Source: Schistosoma mansoni (taxonomy: Eukaryota > Platyhelminthes > Trematoda > Strigeidida > Schistosomatidae). From it: a DNA stretch of 64,000 nt. The notes under the pieces are model-generated. The model ran no database searches. It was not told the DNA's origin and saw only the letters and a list, made by a program, of their open reading frames with translations. Shown here piece by piece: positions 35,297-45,400 of the stretch. Both the position numbers and the translations under genes were made by a program. The stretch spans positions 31,091,229 through 31,155,228 of the forward strand of contig NC_031502.1 in NCBI RefSeq assembly GCF_000237925.1, written 5' to 3'. How positions within the stretch are numbered: position 1 is the first letter of the stretch; the number at the start of each line of letters is the position of its first letter.

Positions 35297-37933
35297 ATGG
35301 AGCTTGCACCGCAAGATTTAATCACTCAAGGAAGGAGAGATTTAGTATGTGGTGATATTAGCAAGGCAGTAGACAATTTTCAAAAAGCTTGTGAAGCTCT
35401 GTGAGTCTTGATAATGTTGCATATTTAACAGGTCGACAATACATGGTGACTTTCATGAAGCTCTTGCTGTTCCTAACTTACTGTATGGTACTGCACTTCT
35501 CGAACTATCACGAATAGAAAGTTCAGTTATCGGGAACGCATTGGATGGGAGTAAGTATGAATGATTTGTCTCAACGTGATTAGTACCGGATCCAGATAAA
35601 GATGATTCAGAATCGGATAATGAGATCATTGAACCTGGGCCTGAGTTGACAAGTAAGTTGGCACGTGATATCTCATTTTCTTTAGCTGAAGAAAAGGAAG
35701 ATATTTCCAATCAAGTCATAGATGCTATGTGTGAAGAAAACAATCAGGAAAACAGTGAAACCAAAGAGGATGATGCTCCTAGTGAAGACATTGAAGGTGT
35801 AGGCGGAAATGATGCTCCCAGTAAAGACATTGAAGCTGTAAGCAGAAATGATGCTGCTGGTGATAATCCGACGGATGACGCTGTCGAGGAAGCTGAGGGT
35901 GGCGAATCAAATGAATGTGAGGGGGACGAGCCTGAGGACCAAGATGAGCTCCATAATAATCCCACAGACTCGGAAGCTGCTAAATCTGATGATGAAGATG
36001 ATGTGTCGAATCTGCAAATCGCTTGGGAGGTTATTGAAGTAGCCAAAAAGCTGTTCTCACAAAAAGATGACGAGGAAAGCAAGCTGAATGTTGCTGAGTG
36101 CCTAGAAAAGCTTGGTGAGATTAGTCGCGAGAAAGAAGATTATGACCAAGCAGTAATGGACCTAAAGGTATTTCGTTTGTCCATTTTTATTTATCGTTTG
36201 ACTTCAACGACAAAACATAGCATAGGTTTTGCTATCAGGAGTTGTCCATAAATAATGAGTTCGTCAAGTCAACGATTTTTAGTTTAGGATTTGTTAATTT
36301 AGGTTTCGTTAAACAGTAATAGTGCTCATTTCAACTTCGTTGTGCATTTCTAGTGAATAGTTGGATTTGGTTGGGAATAGAGTTTGTATTTTAAATTCCA
36401 AGTTTTTTAACAAAACTAAAAACGTTTATAATACAAGCATCATTCGGCCTCCATATAGCCTCATTTAGGTCAGTAATTCATTTACAGTGCATAGGGTTCC
36501 AAGTGCTTGTCGTTAAGATATTAACACCTGTTTGCCATATCACTATACAATGTGGGTATACCTCAAACATTCACTTATACGAGACAGCTACTTGCTTTTT
36601 GCGTCCATGTGTATTTTAGCTTCCTTTATTGTACCTTGCGTCATTCTGATTGGGTTCGCAGTCCAGTTTACCATCTTGTAAACGAACAAAATTTTGAGTT
36701 TACAATTGTTCTAGTTCTATAGTATCGACCGTTTATCTGGTTCCAGTTGTCGGTTTCCTATGTATCTGGTTGTCTTTCAGACTTGGTGCTATTTGCCAAC
36801 ATGTCAGTATGTAAAATTTCAACCCATTGATGTAGACTTAATTGTACTTATTTTGGAGGTTGTTATTGCAAAACGCGTCCACTACAGCGACAGAGCGGTA
36901 AGAAATACCTAATGGGAAGATTGTCAAGCTCTTTCAACTTGACCAATTTTTCATTCAAGTTTCATCGTGTCATCCATATTTAGTAGTGGATTCTCGTAAA
37001 TAGCAGATAATATCAAGTCTAAAGACTAATATTGAGGTGTGGCAACTGACATAGCTTTGAATCATCAAGGCCAGTAGATTTCGATCTAAACATCCAAGTT
37101 GTTAACTAGATTGTGTTCATTAGATGGTCATTATCTTCAGTAGAAGACTTCGAAAGTGACTAAAAAGCTACTGATCCACAACGAAATTGAAGTTTTTGAG
37201 TGTTCCGGATCGTTTCCTCCCTTAAAAAGCTTTTATACGAGATCACATAAGAAAAGATTGCTTTTTCGAATCCAAATCAGAAATACAGTTGGCCAACTAT
37301 GCAGCAAGTAGAAATAAAGTGATTTGGATATACAGTGATAGTCTTGAACTGTGATTCCTGTCCAAATTGCATTACTCTCTTTCCTATTTTTTCCCATAGG
37401 AATGCTTAGAAATCCGTACTGCCATTTTGGGTCAAAAAGATCGTCGTGTAGCTGAGAGCCATTACCAACTGGGAACGACATATGCGGTTTCTGGAGATTT
37501 AGGAAACGCAAGCAGCTCTTTCAAAGCTTCAGTTGAGTGTCTCAAGTTGTTGGCTGAAGATGTCAGGTCAAAAATCGAAGCTGTTGACCAAAAAGATGGA
37601 GAAGAAAAAGAGCTTTTACAAGTTACACTTAAAGAGATAGAGCTTTTAATACCAGACGTTCAGAGTCGGTGTGCAGATATTGAGGAAGATCGATTAGCTG
37701 AAAGCATTAAACAAACGGAGTCTTCAATGGAACCGTGCTCTAATGGTACTAGTGTTCCAACTGATGACATATCACACTTGGTAAGGAAAAAGCGCCCTGT
37801 TTCTGGAACGACACCTGTGGAATCTGTAGAAAATATAAGTCTTGAATTAAATGGTCATGGAAACTCAACTTCCAAGAAGGTGAAGCTTATAGATTCTAAT
37901 GGCGAATCCTTGCCGAATGAAAACGGTGTTTAG
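35297..37933 (+). CDS. NASP: NASP-like histone H1/H3-H4 chaperone (SHNi-TPR)
   Basis: Four exons: 35297-35400, 35432-35550, 35584-36167 and 37400-37933, giving 446 residues with all phases matching. TPR 1 (QDLITQGRRDLVCGDISKAV), then TPR 2 (ALAVPNLLYGTALLELSRIE ... VIGNALDG), a motif typical of NASP. A long acidic insert follows (residues ~80-215), then the SHNi-TPR block (LQIAWEVIEVAKKLFSQ, EKLGEISREKEDYDQAVMDL, RRVAESHYQLGTTYAVSGD). Two basic nuclear-signal candidates (RKKRPVSG, SKKVKL) lie near the end. NASP buffers free H3-H4 and hands it to assembly factors. The acidic insert contains a small tandem repeat (NDAPSKDIEAV-like). Introns are 31, 33 and 1232 bp. The start ATG precedes the first TPR by four residues, as expected. 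Confidence 0.93.
35653..35685 (+). other. NASP: Possible in-frame 33-bp micro-intron inside NASP exon 3
   Basis: GTAAGTTGG at 35653 and TTTTCTTTAG ending at 35685 bound 33 bp, the same size as the two confirmed upstream introns (31 and 33 bp). Removal keeps the frame (L-T-T-E-E-K instead of L-T-S-K-L-A...A-E-E-K), so translation alone cannot decide. The donor GTAAGT and pyrimidine tract are as good as those of the accepted introns. Confidence 0.5.
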
Positions 37934-38058
37934 TTAGTTGATGTATGCTTCTAGATTATAAACCGGTTCCAAATAATTGCATTTCATTTTTACAGATTTT
38001 GTCAGAAATTTTTGTCTATCGTTTTTGAATAATTTATCTGCAGATTACTTATTCCAAA

Positions 38059-38064
38059 AATAAA
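38059..38064 (+). terminator. Polyadenylation signal of NASP
   Basis: AATAAA, 126 bp downstream of the NASP stop codon, in the right orientation and followed by GT-rich sequence. Confidence 0.6.
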
Positions 38065-40098
38065 GTTTATGTATTCCCTTCGATGTATTGCCTTTCTGAC
38101 AAGTTAAACGGGTTGGTCGAAAATTTTAAGTCATCGGTATAAACCAAGCGAAGGAATTTATAACTGTCATGTTTCGTCATCCCCCTTTTTCCATACAAAC
38201 TACCTTCCTTAACCAATTAATATCTTAAGAACTGTTACTTTCTGTTAATGGTGTAAGCGTGGGAAGGAATCTTCAAGTCTGAAGGATATGTTAGGACTTT
38301 ATGAGAATCTGATACAACTTCAAAGTTTGGCAGATAACAACGAATTAACTTCCCACTCTGAAGATTATTGAATGTCCTTTGGACCCGCATTCCAAATCAC
38401 ATACAAGTTGGACAGTCAGTATGAAATTTATAGGTGCCTTAGCTTATATGATCAGGTGTTGTGACGCAAGTAGCTTCATCCAGCCGTATATTAGCGATTT
38501 CGTGGAACATTTTCGTTGTTCTCACCACTGCCCATCCCATTCGCTCTTGCTTGAAGTGGGGGAATGTTTGACACAGTCGAAAAAAATAATGTACTTTGAA
38601 CCAATCCAAAACTGAGCCTCAGGGTTATTTCGTCGACTCGGGTTCAAATCCTACAAGCAACCGCGGGATCATACATTTCGGAATGCGAGATATTCGGGCG
38701 ACGTTCCTTTCAGTCTACAGCATTGTAAGGAAATCTGAACTACTTAGGTTGTTTTCGTAAAAGACATGGAGGAGATACCCGCAAGTCTGGGATGCCAGTT
38801 TGCGACGGAAAGTTCTTTCTGATTGCACATAGGAGTACTTGTGCTTTCACAGGCACCTGTTGCCAAATGTGAACCTAATCTGGATAAGTATTCTAGTCAT
38901 TTGAAGGGGAGATTGTTAGACGGTAGTAAACTACTATAGCATCTGACGAATGTTTTGGAAGATACAGACAACATAAAGCTGAAGAAAACAAGTAAACTAC
39001 CCAGCAGGACATAAAGGTCAATATACACAAGGTAAATATGAACACCTATCTCGGTAGCCGAGTTTCCCACTCACCTAAAATTCACGTTCTATTCTGAATA
39101 GAAGTCGGATTATTTAAAGCTTCAGTCGTTACAATCGTGCGCGTAATACGTGAATGATAACCATATTTCAGGGAGATATTACACGAGGCCTGCAACAAAT
39201 CTGTCACGTTTATGGATCTTTCAAGAAGCTTGTTAACCATTAATAAAGCATTGTATAAATAAAAATGGAGGTACTGGAAAGTACATGATATTAGCACTTA
39301 AATCTAATTGGTTCTTATTACATTTCAGAAAGATTAGGTTGGTATGACCAAGTGTCGTGTATTTGATAAAGTAATTATCAGTTCAAGAATTTAATAAGTA
39401 TCATTTTTTTAATCCGAGGGATTATTACTTTTTTCTTGAAAAATAAGGAAATATGTATTTTAGACGCTTCACTACATAACACGTATTTCGCTGACGAAAT
39501 CCTACCTTATTCTGTAGTCCTATAACACTAATCAAGTTACCTATAACTATAGTAGGAAGCCATTATGTAATTTATTTTCCAACAGATACTTCCAGGTTAC
39601 ACTTGAAACAACACATTATTTTACATAAAATGGTCGGAAATCCCCAGATTAGTTATTTCTACATGTATATCACGCTTTCTATCCTATTCTAATTTTATCA
39701 CAACTAAATAACTGGTTTACTTGCCTAAACAAGCTGTAGTGATGAATTAAATTAATGGTTGAACATGTAACGTCCTACTATAAATTTGTTTAAGTACTAC
39801 TTATTGAATTCACATGATATCTATTTCCTAATTCCTTATACACTATTTTAAAGTTTATTTCCTAGTAATATTATTTTTTAATAGAAATAAATTTTGCTAA
39901 TTCTGTAAGCCTAATTTTAAAAGTATTTTATCTGCAGAACAACTGTTTACTTGTTACCAACGAATACTCTGTAAGTCTAGTCCATGTTACTGACTACATA
40001 TTGGTTATTTTATAGACATGATGAAATCATTAAGTCAAATATTCGAATTGGTAATTTACCCCACTCCCGAATTAAAACCAGATGTCATTTTGAACAAA
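38065..40098. other. Region without a recognisable gene
   Basis: No coding signal. At about 38625-38670 the words 'GACTCGGGTTCAAATCC' look like a pol III B box and could mark an old tRNA-derived SINE, but no A box at the right spacing is clear. Confidence 0.35.
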
Positions 40099-40102
40099 CT
40101 AC

Positions 40103-40388
40103 TGTAGTGAACAAGTAGACGAGTGGGGACAATCGAATGTATTTCGGTACAATATTACAGAATATCTTAGTAAAATATGAGAACCATATAGTAAATAGTT
40201 AATTTGTAAACTATCAATTAATTGTCTCAATCACGACTGTTCCTTTTGCAAATATCAGTTCATCGTCATTGATTATTATTGTTCATGCATCTTCATACCA
40301 ATTGCGTTTCGTTGTCGATCTTCTGAAATACATTCAATGCCCGACCATCGTTATATACTACTTGTGTGGATATAAGTAGCCCACACCA
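40103..40388 (+). repeat. LTR-like repeat, copy 1 (family of 56548-56829)
   Basis: Runs from TGTAGTGAAC to GCCCACACCA and aligns over its length with the block inserted in the LINE at 56.5-56.8 kb (shared: GGGGACAATCGAATGTATTT, ATATACTACTTGTGTGGATA). TG/CA ends and ~285 bp suit a solo LTR. No clean target duplication on this copy. Confidence 0.6.
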
Positions 40389-40484
40389 AAATAATACTGT
40401 TCAGCAAATTAACAGAAGTTGATGTTGATAATAGCAACAAATCTATTCATACTTTATAAAAATTGACTAGCTACCTAAGTAGTA

Positions 40485-40835
40485 ATAATCAGTGGATTTC
40501 CCTGGCTGGGGTCCAAGAGATGGTGCAACACAGTGGCTAGAGACGTTATCAGATATGGCTCAGAATAGAAGCCAGTGGCGATCCTGCTGTAACCTTCTTT
40601 TACTTTTTTCATAAAGAGTGGTTATAACCTTAACTAAAAGAGTCTTCTGGTTGTACATTTCAGTTCCTCCCATAATTACTCTTTTTTTTTCATCCTATTT
40701 TATTTTCTTTTATATATACGCATCTTCCACCTTTCTCTTCCCATTCTCATTGTTTTGTGTGGCTCATATGTATCTGGTGCCCCTTTGTACCAATATGTAT
40801 GTGTTTAAATAAATAAATAAATATTGTACATTGAT
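40485..40835 (+). mobile_element. LINE 3' end with (AAAT)n tail
   Basis: Plus strand: GWGPRDGATQWLETLSDMAQ, then NRSQWR, the C-terminus of an RTE-type ORF, followed by a 3' UTR that ends in AAATAAATAAATAAAT. The tail differs from the (TGAC)n tail of the other LINE 3' ends in this window and matches that at about 60.17 kb, so this is a second subfamily. Confidence 0.7.
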
Positions 40836-41445
40836 GTTATCAGTTCATTTAATAGAAGAAGCATTTGTATATCTAGAATCTACAATAAAATTTGTAAATA
40901 TATATATTGCCTATCCAGACTTATGTATCCAGAAAAGGTATATCCAGCCTCTATGTTTATCTTGGCTTACGACTGGATCACCGGATACCGAAACTGAATA
41001 TTGTTGATTAAATCTATCTTCATCTTCACATCCATCATTCCCAATTCACATGAATTCTTTTCTATCATAATTATCTTGATAACACCCCTCTTATTACATA
41101 TTATATTCACACAACGATATTAACACTATTGTTATTACTATTATTATTACCTCGATTAACAAGATGAAACTCTCCTACTATACATTTTATTCACACGATA
41201 TTCTTTTTTCACTTTCATTTTGTCATATTACTATTATAGTGATTGTGACTGAACACTTTACTCCAAATCGTTTCTGACCTTTATTATATAACCTTTCTAA
41301 TTTGTAAATAACACAATTTTGAAGTATCTATGTCGTAACAGATGCAAACGTTCACCATTTTCAACATATAACATCGTCAAATTCATTAATACATGCCTCA
41401 TTTTGGCCTTTGTAATATATCAAAATAATTATGGATTTGTAACCA

Positions 41446-41486
41446 TGAAGCCCGATGATGAAGTTATTGAAAGCACTTGTTCACTC
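41446..41486 (+). ncRNA. Degenerate hammerhead-like motif
   Basis: AAGC CCGATGA (canonical CTGATGA), ten bases, GAAA, then GCACTTGTTC. It aligns position by position with the motifs at 51.4 and 51.9 kb (AAGC CTGATGA ... GAAA ACAATTGTTC). The U4 to C change and lost helix I make it inactive. It lies ahead of a short (TA)n. Confidence 0.4.
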
Positions 41487-42022
41487 AAATATTCTATATA
41501 TATATATATATATATGATATACCCTGTGAGAAGTGATTTCCTTTCCTAGTTTGGAAAATTTCATCAATGCTCATCTAAAATTCAACACAGATTCTGATCG
41601 TAGAATCTTTATCCACCTATTATGAATTAATATTATTTACTCTTAAACTGTAAAAACTATTTATACTAATCACCTTAGTATAATAGTATCATAGAAATAA
41701 TAGTATAATAGATCATATTTCTATATCGCTTATTCCACAAACTAGTTTATTGAAAAACCAGTTAGGTAAAATATTTATATTTGGATTATTACATGGAATG
41801 AATGTTTATTTCACAGTACATTATGGATTTGCATCTTATATCCGGTCAGTATTCGATTATTAATAGGTAACTACCTATACTACTAAAAACTAATGTAAAC
41901 TATTCATTCAATATATACACTCTATTATGTTGTTGTTGTGTATAACATTCGTTAAATTTTACATTAGATATTAGATATTTAAATACTACATATCTATAAT
42001 TAGTTCCTTGAGTTAAGAAAAA

Positions 42023-42031
42023 CTTATAAAA
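42023..42031 (+). promoter_or_regulatory. TATA box of the secreted Cys-rich gene
   Basis: CTTATAAAAG lies about 75 bp ahead of the start codon, with no other ATG between. The spacing suits transcription starting near 42055 and a short 5' UTR. Confidence 0.5.
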
Positions 42032-42101
42032 GAGTCATAGACATTAGTATTTAATACTGGTATACAACTATTCTAGTTATTCATTATTTAATTGTAACAA
42101 A

Positions 42102-42406
42102 ATGTGGAGATTATTCCAGAATTTATGCATATTATATTGTATATATTTAAATTCTTGTTATGCTGATTCACATGGTGAAAAATTGAGTAAACCTGAATTT
42201 GATCTATGTGTTCAAGAATGTGGTAGTCAATATGAAGAATGTTCTAAAGCAATACGTGGATTATGGAGAAATTTTCAAAAAAATAAAAAACAAATTATGA
42301 AAGTTATGAATAGTTGTTGTTTACGTGGTCAAGGTGATCATTCACAACCATCAACATTAAGTTTTGCTACATGTGTACGTGATAAATGTGGTGCAGAATT
42401 ATGGGG
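42102..42406 (+). CDS. Secreted Cys-rich protein, exon 1
   Basis: Contains the start codon, signal peptide and seven of the eight cysteines (LCVQECGSQYEEC, SCC, TCVRDKCGAELWG). Without splicing, the frame ends at once at a TAA that overlaps the donor (GGGGGTAAG), so the true exon stops at 42406. Confidence 0.85.
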
Positions 42407-45400
42407 GTAAGTGATTAAAATGATTTTTCTGTGTTAAAATAAGAATATTATCCGTTTATTACTTTCCCATATTTTACAAATATGTTTAATAAAGGAATCA
42501 ATTTTATTGGTCTCATTACATATAGTGGTTTATTGTATATTGTTATTCAATTGTAATGCTAAAAGCAATTTATCTCTTCTTATTCAAGTTTACTTATATG
42601 ATCTACTTATAAAATAGATTTATTTAATGTAGTTAGTGTCTGTTTCAGTAACATTTTCGTGATTTTCTGACTTTGGTAGTAAGGTGTTGTATCCTGTGTC
42701 GGTAAGTGTTTTTAAATTGTACCCGCGTATTAGAGAGCAGCGTTTTATCGATCGGAGCAGTGACACACGAAAACCGTACGAGCAATCTAGAGTACTTATC
42801 GGTCCTGCTATCTGCCTAGCCCAGCCAGTTAAGTCCAGAACACTAATAACAGCCTCTGCAATATGAATCATTATTCTCAAAAATACTGGGTTTATATACC
42901 AAACTAACTGACTACATCGTACCATAAAATAGAAAATAACATTTGTACATGATTTAGTCAAATGTGGCTGTGAATAGGGGGGGCAGTAATTAATGGACTA
43001 GGGATAACTCAAGAGCGGTAAATCGTACAGTAATAGTCTATAGGTCAAAATAAAGCTTATCATAAAAGGAACATGAATATGAATAGTTTAGTTACTTAAC
43101 AATTATACAATAGGAAATATATGGATCATATTGGTCCATAAATAGCTCTCAAAAGTCACTATTCATAATCCTCTTCGGGATATAGCATAAGGTTAATGCT
43201 GATAAAGACAATTTATATTAGCACTACAAAATATTCATAATAGCTTTCGCTGAAAGTAATACAAGCTACAATAAAAAAGAATGCCTTCGTTTTAAATATG
43301 ATAGTCTTAATCTTGGTTAGTGTTGTTATTTTTTTAATCGCTTCGTGGAACGAAGTTTTAATAAGTTGCTTCTAAAATCAAAGTATCCTGTTTCATACAG
43401 GTAATCCTGGTATTCATTAAAATCAGATTGTTAAGACAATTTATAAAAACACAGAGATGCTAAATAAGATGAAGATTTTTTATAGTAAAGTAATAGTGTC
43501 TACCAAAATCATGTGTTGAGTTACGAATAAAAGCGAGTTCCAATGTTATGCTCTAAATATATGTAGGTTTTTTAAATATAAGTGCATGAAATATCAAGGT
43601 AACCGCTTAATCAAACCATACTTCATCATACACTAATAATTTCAGTCATGAATATGAATAAAGTAGAAGTTCGAAGTCTTAGGACTTATAAATTGAGTAA
43701 GTAATTAATTAAAAAAACAATGTTACAAGGTGTTCAAAGAGCAGCTATTGGGTTTGAATCCGACGAGTTCTCAAAGGGATAACATGATTTTTAGCATTAT
43801 TATGTTAAATCATGAAGGCATGACTTCGTTATTATAGTATTTGTGATATCAAGAGTTTTGTTGTAATTTCGTTCTCTGAATTGCGTTGCCTAATTATGAA
43901 ATAATCGTTACTTTCTGGACGACACAATTATCACAAATGTCAAATAGAAAGTGTATGACTATTTACATGAAACCAATAAGAAATAAAGGAGTAATCCGCT
44001 GCCTGTAGGAAAAATATGGTAGACATTATAAAGTAAGAATGTAGAAGAACTCAGAAGTAGTAATGTCTTACTGTGATTAATATTTATTAAGTATATTCAT
44101 AGAACGTGTAAATGTATGTGATAAAATTAGGTAAACTGTTTTAAAATGATTCCTATTCAATTCAATAAATTTTGAATTCATTGCTTTTTATTATCTGCAT
44201 ATATATATGTAATGATGATTGTAAGAAGAAACATTTAGCCTGAATAAAAATTAATTTTATGATCAATCTAGTTTAATAAATATCAGCCGCTCACTAATGA
44301 CTTCTGTTGTAAGGAAATGTATTAACTTTGTAGCTCAAAATAATGAGTTATAGCCTTAAACAAGGAAAACTTAGCTTGTATTGGTGACCGTCGATAATAC
44401 TGGATGATAATCTTTCTCTATCAAGAACAGACTAAATTGGAAAGTCATGACTACTCAGTAGATATCGAATGATGAGAAATGAGGTCTTTATCGAGAGACA
44501 GGAATATACTTTGGTTACGACTTTGTATCAGGTTAAGTTGTTGATAAGGTTCAACTCAGGATAAAAACAACTGGCCAGTACACTATACTTTTTAGTATTC
44601 TTCTTGATGATTTCTGTCTGTGCATATTCTGACACTACCAATGTCTTTAGGTCTTAACTTTTGTCTTACAGACAGACAGACATTTAGATGATAAACCGAA
44701 TATTAGTTCCAATTAAAACGATCTTGACGGGGACAAATATTAATAATGGAATGTTTCGATATAGAAAACTGATCAAATTAATTTTGTGATAAGTAGTCTG
44801 TATGGCTAAAAAATATTTGAGATACAATCAAAGTCTTTAACTATGTTACTTTAAGAAATGAACAACTTCAAAAACTTATACAGTAGCAAAAAACCGCTTT
44901 CTTACCATAACAAATGCCTAAAACATATTTTTTAAAGTTTAAAACCATCTGAAGATTTTCACTATTTCGTGGACAAGGTTTGGTTGGATTTATAAAGTGG
45001 GTTAAACACTTTGTTTGTTCTAATTTTTCAAAGTATAGAAAATGTTGTATCATAACAAAAGGTTATGAATTTTTTTACTCCACCAGTGAATTAATGAAGT
45101 CAACCAATTGAATGAAATTATAGAAGAACATTAGATTATAATGACTGCGGATCATAGATAAGTGAAGCTATTTATTTCAAAAACAATTATCTTAGATTTT
45201 TACTTCGTTACTAGTATTTTAAAGAATTTAATAAATGGTTCAGCGAATAGATGAATCTTGATATAATTGATATAAATACCTTGGGTACTGGCTAGGAGTA
45301 AAATCCTTATCGGAGCTTATTAATTATACATATTTACATCTTGGTCTTGTCTCCACTGGAAACAAACCCAGTACACATCAACTGGAATTCTAGTGTGTTA

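Noticed and set aside
41319-41549. 76-codon frame with a KPDDE-like stretch, also seen at 51.2 kb
   Set aside because: The shared peptide comes from the hammerhead-like nucleotide motif (AAGCCTGATGACG); the frames differ otherwise, so RNA, not protein, is what is conserved.
42684-42961. Short frames on both strands within 42.6-43.0 kb
   Set aside because: They fall in repeat family B, and the copies at 19.2 and 63.8 kb do not keep the frame.
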